From: Atriophallophorus winterbourni
Taxonomy: Eukaryota > Platyhelminthes > Trematoda > Plagiorchiida > Microphallidae
Assembly (NCBI GenBank): GCA_013407085.1
Contig: JACCGJ010003421.1
Span: forward strand, 1 to 64,000
Direction of reading: 5' to 3'
DNA length: 64,000 nucleotides
Part shown: positions 12,401-23,800 of the stretch, piece by piece
Layout: every line of letters begins with the position of its first letter
Position numbering within the stretch: position 1 is the first letter of the stretch
The notes under the pieces: model-generated
Database searches by the model: none
The model's input: only the letters and a program-made list of their open reading frames with translations
What the model was told of the DNA's origin: nothing
Made by a program: the position numbers and the translations under genes

Positions 12401-12519
12401 AATTTAAGTCCCACCCTTCCCCATCTTTTAGGATTTTACTTTTTCATGGTTGTATGGCAGTTAAACATTCGTTACGTGCTACCGGTGTAATGGTGTCTTT
12501 GATGATGATGATGATGAGT
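9403..12519 (+). mobile_element. LINE family A (RTE-type), 5'-truncated insertion
   Basis: A retrotransposon of 3.1 kb flanked by a perfect 8-bp duplication, TCACCAGT (9395-9402 and 12520-12527). The 3' end is a (GAT)n run typical of RTE-type tails. Homology with the copy at 53 kb begins around 9404. The 5' UTR, the N-terminal region and the first part of the endonuclease are missing. Confidence 0.9.
9453..12212 (+). CDS. RTE-type endonuclease-reverse transcriptase (LINE A)
   Basis: A single open frame of 919 codons, open upstream of the first Met because the element is 5'-truncated. The APE-type endonuclease covers about residues 35-190: GDMNA at 82-86, QIDHI at 152-156, and the catalytic SDH at 179-181. 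The reverse transcriptase covers about 400-720: AAGPDDIPP, QQAGFRPGRG, FLDFKGAFDSVD, VRQGCPISP, and catalytic YADD at 641-644. A C-terminal zinc-ribbon-like region typical of RTE follows (YGCETW, LRWLGHVLRMPDH, PGWCPRDH). The role is to nick target DNA and reverse-transcribe its own RNA at the nick. The intact RT suggests recent activity of the family, but the missing endonuclease N terminus makes this copy probably inactive. Confidence 0.9.
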   Translation: MLNSRAESCLIDWIPRNSRMCAVRLATNIRPNSKSSNQRCLFIVATYAPTNTNSDDEKNAFYDDLYALLRRAKSSDIVVLAGDMNARLGRLDTSESQLGGMFGLESQRTDNGERFIQFCAQSRLFISSTSFRHKRCQCATWRSPDGSQPSAQIDHIAISARWRGCIEDCRSFWNTCVDSDHALVRCRFSLKFSGAKPSNGKRIAVEKFFQPAVQDIYRTTLSNSLPVAQYATTDERWNKIAGIMRAAAITACETAQPTQKSHWISQRSIEILHQRREIPHGPGHNTERRRVRNELKRSLRLDRERWWLNKVEEMEIANNAGNVRKLFQLIRSTGPTKQGVSETIAELDGTLITNKNRRLSRWAEHFEEQFSWSPATESFPHLRQCDPWPVSVDPPNDLEIKACIESMKRFKAAGPDDIPPVLFKEGGQVLISTLGDLLREVWMSESVPPSWGESVIIPIFKKGVRSSCSNHRGISLTPIITRLLASICLRRLTSHRESQIREQQAGFRPGRGCVDHIFTLRRILELRHTYRQPTIAIFLDFKGAFDSVDRNVLFKTLLCKGVPHKYVNILRALYAHTSGCVRVYNELSPKFHTTSGVRQGCPISPFLFNFVIDAIMELCNEGAPAFGVHIMPGVKLLDLDYADDIVLLFDSYTDAQAILNKLSSIVPAFGMRFAPSKCSVLLQDIDLSNKALLLDNQALEIVDRFTYLGSCINNSASLDNEVSARISKATVAFRNLGHLWRQKGLSLLLKGRVYKATVRAVLLYGCETWTLRKEHIQRLQVFDNRCLRSILGVSCYNRMRTDALRNKLFGSNVDIEKQINLHRLRWLGHVLRMPDHRLPKQILFATPHPDWRKSRGGQTVTWHRQLKILTSYLSKVGAARLPGWCPRDHISQWLVTLQDMSRNRVQWRSCTKHLLGVFA

Positions 12520-12527
12520 TCACCAGT

Positions 12528-13520
12528 AAGAAATCAGAAGTGTGAGTTGAATGCAACTAGTGTGTATTGTTGTATCAAAACATTGAGGTCAATCCGAATT
12601 ATGGTCCAATAATAGCAATGGAAAATATTTAATAATGAATTAAGAACAAATGTTGAAAACGGTTGCCACCGGATAGACTCCAACCTTGATTCCCGAAATT
12701 CGATTGGCAACGTTTCGAAACTCAAAGGAAACTTTGAGAAACATCGATGGAGTGATTCTGCTGTTTATATTCATTCATCACAGCAGATACTTTTATTGAG
12801 AATGCTCAGATGTTGTTAGAGAATGTCAGTCAGGATTCTTGGCGAAGTTCGGGTGCAGCTAACGGAATCCTCGCTTTGTCTGTGCTCATCTCTGCTGTAT
12901 TAAGAACGTTTAAGCTGCACCCTTACTCCGAATCAAATTCTACAAACACTAATTGTGTCCTGCCACAATTGGACCCACAAAACAACTCAGTACTACATCG
13001 GGTGTTGATTCCAAAGGCTTTACGAAATTAGGACTCGCAGACCCCAACCAAAATTTCGCTATAAGCATATTATACACAAATACTTACACCATGCGTAGTT
13101 AGTGGGTGTGAACTAACGCAGAAAACCACCGAATCTAAATCCATGAGACATTTCTCGTCAGTCTTCTTTCGACCTATACAGCCCTTAGATATGGTAGAGC
13201 CGACTGTAGGTTTTGAAGAAAAGCTCTATTAATCCTACAGCGTAGTATTTAATATCATAACTCTGGTAAGTATATGACCCTATTTGACATTCATTTGGTG
13301 TCTACATTCATAACCGACGGTAAGCTTACCTTTACCTGCGCAGCTGAAGAGTGGGATCAGGGACTTGGGGAAATTCTCTCACTTGGCCAGCGCCTAAATC
13401 ACACACCTGCATCCTGATAGTAAAACCTTGAAACTTCCTGAAAAATTAATTGTATTAGCCGCATGTTTGTTTATGCGTGGGCTCGACGGAAGGTGGCAGG
13501 TACTCATTGCACGAATGTCC
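12528..13520. other. Intergenic, no gene seen
   Basis: Sequence between LINE A and the next SINE. Short frames only, without recognisable domains. It lies upstream of the PLEKHB-like gene and could contain its promoter or an untranslated first exon, but nothing specific is visible. Confidence 0.4.
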
Positions 13521-13524
13521 AATC

Positions 13525-13682
13525 ATGCAGTACTTTGTGCTGTGCTGATAACACCGTGCTCAATTGATTGACCATCGGTAGTGAGCTACATTCTTTAACA
13601 CGCTGGAGTCTTTCTATTTTCCTTGTATCTGTCTAGATCTGGCCCACCTGACAGTATCTTAGCCTACATGCAGTCCATCAAT
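13525..13682 (+). mobile_element. SINE-like repeat copy, degenerate
   Basis: Carries the head (ACACCGTGCTCAATTGATTG), the middle (GTAGTGAGCTAC) and CTGTCTAGATCTGGCC blocks of the common SINE-like family. Its 3' part is lost at the following (TA)n run. Confidence 0.65.
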
Positions 13683-13683
13683 T

Positions 13684-13727
<44 letters not shown>

Positions 13728-14157
13728 CACAATCATTTAAAAATGAAAAAGTGCCACCCGGCAATGCACGAGAAAAAGAAAGAAAAAAAGGTACAATATG
13801 AGGGGGAATTTTTTTGTCCATTGTTCCACATGTCGATTTTTTCATTTTTTTTATTTTTTTTACAAAGTTGAGGGGGGAACACAAAATAGAATGCACTCTC
13901 TCCACTGTTGCCGGTTCTCAGCCATCGTCGACAGCGTGTCAAGCCACAGACACTCACTATCCCTTGGACCCCACCCAGGAAGCCGCGTTCGTCCGACCCG
14001 AGCTAAACCCGACGTCAAGCGTTTTAAGGCCTTCTTCCAGGTCAGCGGTTGTCCACCTGAACACCGCCGCCAGCCTGGGCCAACCGACACACGCAACGCG
14101 CGGAAGGGTAGGCGCTCAGGCTTCATTCTCAAGACATGCCCTAGCACCGACAAGTGA
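13683..14157 (-). mobile_element. LINE family E (RTE-type) 3' end with (TA)n tail
   Basis: Minus-strand 5'-truncated copy. The C-terminal coding end (GHVLRMKPERLPFRAL, then RLPGWGPRDSECLWLDTL) is followed by a T-rich 3' UTR and ends at a (TA)n run at about 13683-13726. It is nearly identical to the longer copy at 29.6-30.6 kb, including the terminal GGGTGGCACTTTTTCATTT block. Confidence 0.82.
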
Positions 14158-14292
14158 TTGTCAAAAACGGATAACCTAACATCAAGCGTTAATGTTCCTG
14201 ACTAGCCGTTCACAATGACGTTACATTATTTGACCCCACGTAAGGCTACTCGGGTGCACGGATGTGCAATGTGCACGTATGTGCAATCGTGC

Positions 14293-14530
14293 AGTATGGT
14301 ATGGTATGGAAGCACAAGCCTGATCCAGGCAAAGTGCCGCACAGTCAGAGACTGCACGTGGGCTAAGATACTGTCAGGTCGCCCAGGCCTAGACAGATAT
14401 GAGAAATAGAGAATACGGATGGTAGTGAGACTACAGTGTGTTTCAGCATGCAGCTCACTACCCGTTGCCAATTAATTTAGCACGGTGTTAGCCGCACAGC
14501 ACAGAAGTATTGTACGATTGCACATCCGTG
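14293..14530 (-). mobile_element. SINE-like repeat copy (left arm of a palindrome)
   Basis: A nearly full-length minus-strand copy starting at the tail (ATGGTATGGAAGCACAAGCC) and ending in TGCACGATTGCAC-like head sequence. It faces the next copy head to head. Confidence 0.85.
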
Positions 14531-14760
14531 CATAGCAATCGTGCTGTGCGGCCAACACCGTGCTAAATTGATTGGTCAGAGGTAGTGAGCTGCATACTGA
14601 AACAGGCTGGAGTCTCACTACTATTTCATGTTCTTTTTTCTTCCTCATATCTGTCTAGGCCTGGGCAACTTGACAGTAACTTAGCCCACGTGCAGTCTCT
14701 GACTGTGCGGCACTTTGCCTGGATCTGGCTTGTACTTTCATACCATACCATACTCGGGTA
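14530..14760 (+). mobile_element. SINE-like repeat copy (right arm of a palindrome)
   Basis: A full-length plus-strand copy: AATCGTGCTGTGCGGCC head, GGTAGTGAGCTGCAT, CTGTCTAGGCCTGGGCAA, TGTGCGGCACTTTGCC, ending in a CATAC-type tail. Together with the preceding copy it forms an inverted repeat of about 470 bp ending roughly 130 bp upstream of the PLEKHB-like start codon. Confidence 0.85.
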
Positions 14761-14886
14761 TCACACTTTTCCGTGCTTTCGGTTTATACTTTCATTGCTG
14801 ATTGCATGATTCTGTCTTATCATGACCAGCTCGTTTTCCATTTTTTGTCTATTATATAACTGCATTTTTTTAATATATTCAGCTAA

Positions 14887-17800
14887 ATGTCACAAAATAT
14901 TGTAAAGGCGGGTTCCGTTCAACGTTTGTGTAAGTTTAATGTCATTTTTCTCAAAATAAAACAGCTACTATTTTGAAACGCTGGAAACCTGCGTGGATCG
15001 TGGTTTACGCTAACGGAAACTTCAGTTATTTCGAAAGTCAGAACGATTTTGTCCCCAAAGCAACGGTACATGTACCTACCCAATGTGTCCATGTCATATC
15101 GAAGCCAGTGAGTGTGACGGATTGTTAGCGTTTCGTTGAATTTAATCCCGTAAATTGTAATATTTATTTTTTCGCTTTTCCTCATATCTCGTTTGCAAGC
15201 TTTTTACCTATCAGTAAACTAAGTTTTGCAACAAATTACCGGTTGTTTTGGATAGATTAACAAGTATCACTTTGACAAGCGAACGAGAATTGACTGACAT
15301 TTTTGCTGTTACTCTTAACATCTTCATGCTAAACTTTTAAACACATTTCACAGTGATAAAATTATTTTTATTACACACGCAATGATGCTATACATAATAA
15401 GGTTTGCGGTTAATATAGAAATGCAAATCAAACAAAGCTGGCTCTCTTATGTTCAGGGGAGGCCAAACCATCGACTTAGTTTTTAACGCTTCATCTCGAT
15501 TAGGGCAGAACCCAGATGGCCAGATGATCATTGGACCTTAATGTGATGCGATAATTTTTGTTTACCTCCATGACTTATTGAGCTATACTGGGTGGTGCTC
15601 TCCAGACATCAGGGCCACTCATACCATACAAATTAATGGATAGAAGTCAGACGAACACGCTACCTTGTAGGTCAAGCTTTTAGCCAAAGGTTTTGGTCAA
15701 GAACCCCAATTGTTCTCCTCTCTAGGAATGGGCAGTCTGACAGTATCCTAACTCTCATACAACCGTGACTATAACAACAAAATCCAACTCCTCAGTGCTT
15801 CGGCCGTCTCGCACGATAAACAGGGTCGCCTTACCTGCTGTAAACAACAGGGCGGGTGAGCGAAAACACGCTACTCCTGGCCATACTCTTCACACGGTTT
15901 CTGCTTCTTCATATTCCGCTATCAACGGTTCTCTTTCATCTAATACCAAACTTGAAAATGACCGCACCGAACATGGAGTATCCTCCTTTGACGGATTCAC
16001 CGATCTCTATTTGAAACCTTGGACGTTTGCTCAACGGAGCCCTGAATGTCAGAACCCTCATACAGATAGGCCAACCAGCTGCATTTCCTTCTACTTTAGA
16101 TAGATTAACTGTTGATTTTTGCTTCCTCTCAGAAACGCGCTTATATAATCTCTCTATACTAACAGAAATAACTGCTTTAAACATTCCATCTTGCTACTTT
16201 TTGCCATGCCACGGTGATTCTTTTCGCCACCATCTCAAGACAGGCGGATGTTGGTATAGTGCTAAATTCGCATACCGAATCCTGTCTAATCGATTAGATT
16301 CATTGCAATAGCAAGATGTGCGCAGTTTGACTAGCCACTAATATTAGCCTCAATTCAAAATCTTCGCATCAGAGATGCTTGCTCATTGTATGACCTTACG
16401 CACCAATTTTGACGACGAGAATGCATTCTACGACTATCTATAAGTTCTTTTGCGACGTGCGAAAGGCTTTGATATTGTTGTCTTAGTGGTAGATATGAAT
16501 GGCAGAATGGGTCGCTTAGATACGCATGAATCACAATTAGGTGGTACATTTGGTCTTGACGAATAGTTCATACAATTCTGTACATAATCTGGATTACGTG
16601 GCCTCAGTACTCGTTGGAGAGGTTGCATTGAGGCCTGTCGCTCCTTTTGGAAAACCTATTGTATCTATATATTATCTCAACTGAAATCACTACCTGGTCT
16701 GAAGAGGGATACTTGTTTTTAAATCCCGAAAAATGTACAGATCTTGTTTTCATGGTGACAAGCGTGACGCTTTCCTTAGTAAAGAGAAACTTGTCAGATA
16801 TTTAGTCACCCCATTTCCGATATGATGATGAATTCACAAGCGTGATCCAAGCAGTGCCGCACGGCCATAGACTGCACGTGGGCTAAGATGCTGTCAGGTT
16901 GCCCAGGCCTAGACAGATATGAGAAAGAAAATAGAAATAATGAGGTGCTTGCTGAAACAGGCTGGTGTCTCACTACCATTTTCTGTTCATTTTTCTTCCT
17001 TATATCTGTCTAGGCCTGGGCTAAAATGATTGGCCATCGGTGGTGAGCTGCATGCTGAAACAGGCTGGAGTCTCACTACCATTTCTATTTTCTTTCTCAT
17101 ATCCGTCTAGGCCTGGGCAACCTGACAGTATCTTAGCCCACGTGCAGTCTCTGACTGTACGGCACTTTGCCTGGATCAGGCTTGTGCTTTCATACATACA
17201 TACATAGGCCTGGGCAACCTGACAGTATCTTAGCCCACGTGCAGTCTCTGACTGTGCGGCACTTTGCCTGGATCAGGCTTGTGCTTTCATATCATATATC
17301 ATATAGATTCCATACCGCTCAAATAAAATTCTTCACCATCGGCTGCTCACCCTGATGTAATACAATCTGTTTTTATCAAAGAAAGTGGCCAAACTCTAAT
17401 CGGTACAATAAAAGATCTTTTTCCTAATGCGTGGTTGTCAAATCTGTCTCCCAGATTTGGGGAAAATCGGTTATCTTACTGATATTTAAAAAAACGTGCG
17501 CAAAGTTGCTGCTCAAACCAACGTGGGATAAGTTTAACTCTTATCATTACGAGATTGTTAGCATCAATCTGTCTTCGATGTTTGACACCCAATAGCAAAT
17601 CGCATATCTGAAGGCAGCAAGGACGCTTTCGACCTGGTAGAGGCTGTGTTAACCGCATATTTATCGGCAGCCGACAATAGCCACTTTTTAATCTTGCCTG
17701 TTGTCAAGTAGAGTAACGAAGAAAGCTTGTTATGATACATGACAGTGAAGAATCTGTCGTGGTGATTTCACTCAACTCATTAATGAAACTTGATTGAATG

Positions 17801-20800
17801 CCTGTTCCATTCGAGGTGTTGGCACCTCATCCCAGTTTGTTTCTGCTCAATCTGTGTGGATTCCGTAGGTGTTTAGGCCCCGCCCTCCTCCATCTCATTA
17901 ATTGTTTTCATCTTTGAATGGCAGTCAAGCATCTGACACGTCCCCGATGATGATTGCAGCGACCTACAAGGAAACTAATTACTAAACTTTCTGAAATAGG
18001 CAGAGTCTTCTCTGATTTTGATTAACGCTGTAACGTTGTAGAATCTGATCCGAATTGAGTTCAAAAGGAAGTCACGTTAGTATAGAATAAGTAACGCTTT
18101 ACTTACCTAGAACGAGAGTACATGAGCTGAAATGTAAATATGAAAGTTTAACAACTGTATGCAAAAGGTGTACAGCACAAACAAGTAACAATCATGACAT
18201 TCACCCCGGCTTTGTTTTGAGTCAGCTCGTACGATTGAAGGCCAAATTAATTTTAGGCTTCACGATTTCTCAGATCGTAGGGGCGAACCCGTTGTTGCTT
18301 TTCTAGTAGTTCCTGATAAGTAGGGGTAAGGGTTTCATGCGATGACATCGGCAACATCTCCACTGATGGGGAATTATTGTTGTGGTCTTCCTGTGTTACA
18401 TCCGAGGTCCTTTGTTCGATGTCTGTATCGGAGTCAGGATGATCACAAAGGTCTGTTGTCGTTTACCGAACTGTTGGGGCTAAAAGGCGGAGTGATACAG
18501 TTTCCGTTCTGCCATCTTGATGAGCAATACGAGCGTAATGAGGGTTATAACTCAGGAGCTCCACTTCTTCCACCAACGGTTTATACTTAGATGACCGATC
18601 GCATCGTTGCAGGAGGACCCAACCTGGCGTAGTTGGCCAAGAAGGCAGAAAGGTCCCAGAACAAGAGATATCTAGCATAAATAGTATTTTTAGGGCGGAT
18701 ATAAAGTTGTCGCAACGCATCTATCACAGAATTGTAATCGGCACAGTCCGCAATATTATCATGCACCAGAGGATCCAGGAAATAAATGAGCGTTTCGAGT
18801 TTGTCAGATTTGAAAGGTTCCACAGAGTTCAGATAAGTATTAAATGTGCGAAACCAACGATTCCAGCGTTTGGGTGCATCTGGTGAGTTGGGATCGGCGT
18901 CGAAGAACCTTGGTCGTAATGTTGGATCCATCGTGTTCTAGATAAGTAAATTGTAACGTTATAGAATCTGATCCGAATTGAGTTCAAAAGGAAGTCACGT
19001 TAGTATAGAATAAGTAACGCTTTACTTATCTAGAACTAGAGTACATGAGCTGAAATGTAAATATGAAAGTTTAGTAACTGTATGCAAAAGGTGTACAGCA
19101 CAAACAAGTAACAATCATGACAAACGCCAACCGATATATCCGTGGCTGGTTTTATTTGAGGATGTCTCAAAACGGCGTTCACTGGTGATCTTGCTGTAGA
19201 CACTCTTTTCATGTTTAATGTGAGGGCGTGTGATGTGACGTATGGTAGTGAAAGCTGCAAAGCTGCTTTCTTGCTGATGTTGCATTATCCATTTATGCGT
19301 AGGTACTTCAATCAAGTTTTTTTTCTTTATCCTTATCATCGAGTGTGTTAGATCCCCTTCCTCTCATTGTTGAGCATAATTCCGTTGTGATTATATGGCA
19401 GTGAGGCCTCAATGTGTGCTATTTATTTAATACTGTCTTTGATGATGACATTCAGGCTAATACAGTAAGATTAACTTCTCTGAGCCATGAAACGGTGGAA
19501 AGGTGGTACGAAACCACTGTGTAATAATCAATATATTTAACATAATAATCATAGTGCGAATCCCAGTCGCGTACCAAAACGCTAGTCTCACTTTCATGCG
19601 AATCCTGTTCAAAACTAGTCTCAAAGCCAAACCTTTTATAACGGTTGATGTTCTCTGGGTATTAGTCGCACTGGGAATGGTGAAGTACTCGTGTCCCTCA
19701 AAGTTGGCGCTGTGCTGATTTTTCGCCACCTATAATGAGGTACGATTTTTGATTTCTTGACTGTTTCTCGGCCAGTATTATTGTCTATTGAACTGCGGTA
19801 GTCCGTATCATTGCTTATTTTTTCACATTTACACATAAAATCTGGAAACCCAACAACAACCATTTATAAAGATGAGCCACAAACTCAGTGTGGTTGGTGC
19901 AATCTATCTTCTATGCTAGATTCCTAACGATCTGCAATCACAATGGATGTTAGCTCTGATAAATTTATAATGGCGATTTTTAACTGCCTTTCCGGATTGT
20001 TTGTAGGTTGTAAAAACGCATAGTTATGACGCATAAGATTCAAAGGTGAAAGAAAGCTGTCGTTGATGTGCTATGCGCGCCTATTACACCCATAGTTCTC
20101 TCGACATGTAAGGACCGTAATTCAGTGTGTTTTGAAAATCACAAGTAACTCCAATTCCATAGTGCATCGGCCGTCGCGCACAATAAATCGGATCGTATTA
20201 CCTGCTACATACAACAGAGTGGGCAAGCGAAAACAAGCTAATACTGGCCTTCCACTTCAATCTTTTTCTGTTCCCTCTCCTTCTCCGCTTTTTAATTCTT
20301 ATCCTTCAGCGTCCGATGTGAGAGGCGGCCGATCCGAACCTTCTCGAAGCTCAAAATATCTTAAACTGAAAACTCACTTTATAAAACCGCACACATCTGC
20401 ATTCATAGGTGTACGAACACTGCGTTAATCAGTCCAACAAGCTGCTCTTCCCATCTGTCTAGAGTCGTTGTCTATCGACATTTGTTGGTTGTCAGAGAGA
20501 AGACTATGCTATTTCTACGACAATCGAATTAACTGCACCAACTTTTTCCAACAGGCACTTATGCGCTGCTCAGGTGATTCTTTTGCTTTCTCCTCAGGCC
20601 AGGCGTGTGTAGGTATAGTTCTGAGTTCGTGTGCAGAAAGCTCATTCTTAGACTAGATTCCCGTCAATAGCAGGACTAGCTACTTTCGGAACTCAAAGTA
20701 AGGTGTTTATAGCGGCCACTTATGCTCCGACTAATAGTAGCACTGATGACAGCAAATATATATTATACGACGAACTCTGTACACTCTTACGACGCGCAAA

Positions 20801-23800
20801 GTCTTCTGATATCATTATTCTTGTTGCCGATATGAATGCTCAACTTGGTCGCCTAGATGTTACTGAGTCATTTAGTCTCGATGTTCAGAGGACAAATAAT
20901 GGTGAACGCTTTATTCACCTATATGCACAACATAGATTATTTATCAGTAGCACTTCGTTTAGGCATAAAAAGCGTCAGTGTGCAACTTGTTGTCGGCCTA
21001 ACGATGATCATTCATGAACACAAATTGACTCTCGCCATCAGCGCTAGATGGAGAGGCTGCATTGAGGACGGTCTGAAACACTAGCGTGAATTCTGATCAC
21101 GCGCTCCTATCGAGATTTACATTGAAATTCTCTGGTCCAAAGACAGTTATCTCTAAGCGCATAGCTTTCGATAAGCTTTCTAATCTCTCAATTCAGCAAA
21201 TTCATCGCGGTGTCCGAAAATATGACACAGCAGTGGAGTGCGATTGCTACTGCAATGCACGATGCAACGGAGTCGGCGTTTGACAGTTGCACATAGCAGA
21301 GGGTCTCACTGGATCTCCCAGGCTAGCCTTCGATTGCTATAAGATTTTCTCATGGTTCAGAATATAATACAGAAGTAAGTCAGCTCAGAAATAACCTCAA
21401 GTGTAGCATTCGATCAGATAGGGAAGCGTGGTGGCTGCAAAAAGTTGAGAGATTGGAGGTAGCCAGCAATTCAGGTAACGTCCGAAATCTGTTTCAGCTA
21501 ATTCAATCTATACGTTCTAAAACCATTGGAGTTGGCGAAACAATCACAGAGAGCGATGGGGCCTTAACCAGTAACAACGAGCACCGATTGTCTTTCTGGG
21601 CAGGGCATTTTCATGAGCTCTTTTGAATTTTGACGCAGAATTGATCAAACTAAACGCTATACATTTTAGCGAGCTTCAAATTTACTTTGCTCTTCTTATT
21701 GTTTCATGAAACTATTAAGCATCAGTTGGAATTGACTCTTACGAGCGAATTAATCTTAACCATCTATCAAAATCAAGTTTCAGAAACCTTTCCCGGGACT
21801 TGCTGATTATGTTATCAGGCTGGCCAGTTCTTATCCCCAGTGTCGTTAACTCAACCCGGTATAGGTAATATGATTTCACACACCGGACACGAAGCTCTCG
21901 GGAGACGAAGCAGTTAAGCAGCTGACTATCATCGCAAGTTGTAAAGAAAGCGACAACACAAGCTATTTGACATGTTTAACTTTTCAAACTTATCCGATTT
22001 TCAGCAAAATCTCGATGCTCCCCGAGGCTTTTCGACTGGGTGTCTTTTCGGGATGTCAACTCGCGAGGGCGATTGGTTTTTTTGTGCGGAATCTCCGGAC
22101 GATGCTGTCGCATGGTGCGTAGCTCTGACGGAGGCCAGGAATGTTGTTTCCTTCAACAGTTTACGTGTGCCACCCTCAGCAGCGCATCGTGGGTACACCG
22201 ACGGTGAAAATTATTTCCAGCGTGCCGCCTATTCGGACACCACGGTCCCTCTATATAATCCCAATTATCCTATGGGAGCGCCAACTATTCCCGTGAGTTT
22301 TAAGCATTTGTTGTTTCGAATATTGGTAATTTGTAGAATATTAAGTCGAATTCGCAGCTGATTTTTGCGTTGCACATTGCTCATTCGCTTGCCCACTACT
22401 TCTGTAACACCGTGCTACATTGATTTACCACTGATACTGAGCTGCGTGCGGAAATACGCTGGAGTCTCAACACCGTTTGTCCTTTTTATATCTCTCTACG
22501 ATTGAGCAACCTGACAACATCTTAGCCCACATGCGGTCTCTGACTTGCGTCACTTTACCTGTTACGATTACAAGTTTCTAGTTGTTTTCATTTTAATTTT
22601 TTAATTTTAATTTTAATTTTAATTTTAATTTGATAGGCTTTAAGATGTTGATTAAATAAGAAAGAAATCTAATAAGAAAGAAATCTAATAAGAAATCTAA
22701 GAAATCTAATAAGAAATCTAATAAGAAAGAAATCTAATAAGAAATCTAAGAAATCTAATAAGAAATCTAATAAGAAAGAAATCTAATAAGAAATCTAAGA
22801 AATCTAATAAGAAATCTAATAAGAAAGAAATCTAATACGACTTGAAAGAATTGATTGCTTTTTCTACCACTCGTCTGGGTTGTTAATGTAGCACATCTTT
22901 TAGTCTGAATAATAACGATCCCCAGATCAGACTGTTTTCATTGGTAAATTGATCAGACTCACATACTGTGTTTTTCTATCCGTCAGTGACATATTCAACC
23001 TTTGGTTTTTTACAATGTGATATTCGTTATTGAAGCATTTAACGACTTCCAGACAATTCGAATCTATTTTATAGGATTTATTTTCAACCTAATATAAACT
23101 CCGTTGTCAGTTGCACGTATATTGTGAAGTACCCCTGTGTTGTGTACGTAAAACCTCGCTAAATTGCTCAACGGATAACACGCGGGAAAATCCTTGCTAT
23201 TATCAAGCGTATTTGTCCACGTATTCGTTTGCAAGTTCGCAGTGGCATGTATTCTGTCAGACCGCGCAATACTGTGACCGAATCGAGACTTGTGATTTCA
23301 TGCATTTCTGCACACGAAAACATCGCGCTCTCTGTTCATGAATACTTACCACATGCGTCTCTAAATTTGTGTACCTTTTAAACGGATGATTTTGCAAAGC
23401 AACCGCGTAATCTTAGTCATGGTAGTTGGCTTTTTTAGTGGCGGGCTTAAAAGAAGAAGAAGCAGAAAATAGCTTTATTCATGTTCAAAATATTCAGTAA
23501 CCAAATTAATTTCACCACTCAAAGTTAAGATAAAATGTCGTAGAACATTTACAGCAGGTTTCAAATTGCCAGTCGCTTCTTGTAATCTAAAGCTGCCTTT
23601 GATTGATCAAGCTTGCCCTCATCATCACCGGTAACAAGTCCTGAGTGATTAACTGCCATACACCTCGGATCTAAAATGCACTCAAGCAAGTGTTGTGAAC
23701 TAGTAGAGTGATATCAGCATAACAGATTCCTCGCGGCTTTTACTGTCACGCATCGTATCAAGCTTTCCTAGCCGCTTCACGTGACATGACTAATCAAAGA

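Larger units (their letters stand above)
18029..19122 (-). mobile_element. Gypsy-type LTR element, internally deleted (1.1 kb) with TSD
   Basis: Two 171-bp LTRs (TG...CA on the minus strand) enclose about 750 bp. A perfect 5-bp TSD, AACGC, flanks it (18024-18028 and 19123-19127). Inside, the first about 90 codons of Gag (18931 downward, FFDADPNSPDAPKRWNRW) run straight into an integrase C-terminal tail (KYKPLVEEVELL, then PHYARIAHQDGRTETVS). Protease, RT, RNase H and the integrase core are deleted. A polypurine-like CCGGGGTGAA abuts the 3' LTR. The family is related to the intact element at 49-52.9 kb. It would need proteins supplied by another copy to move. Confidence 0.92.

Noticed and set aside
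13683..13726. Hydrophobic (IY)n peptides from TA repeats, also at 35.9 and 48.2 kb
   Set aside because: Microsatellite translation artefacts.
22590..22840. CRISPR-like array
   Set aside because: There are no unique spacers; it is a higher-order satellite in a eukaryotic intron.
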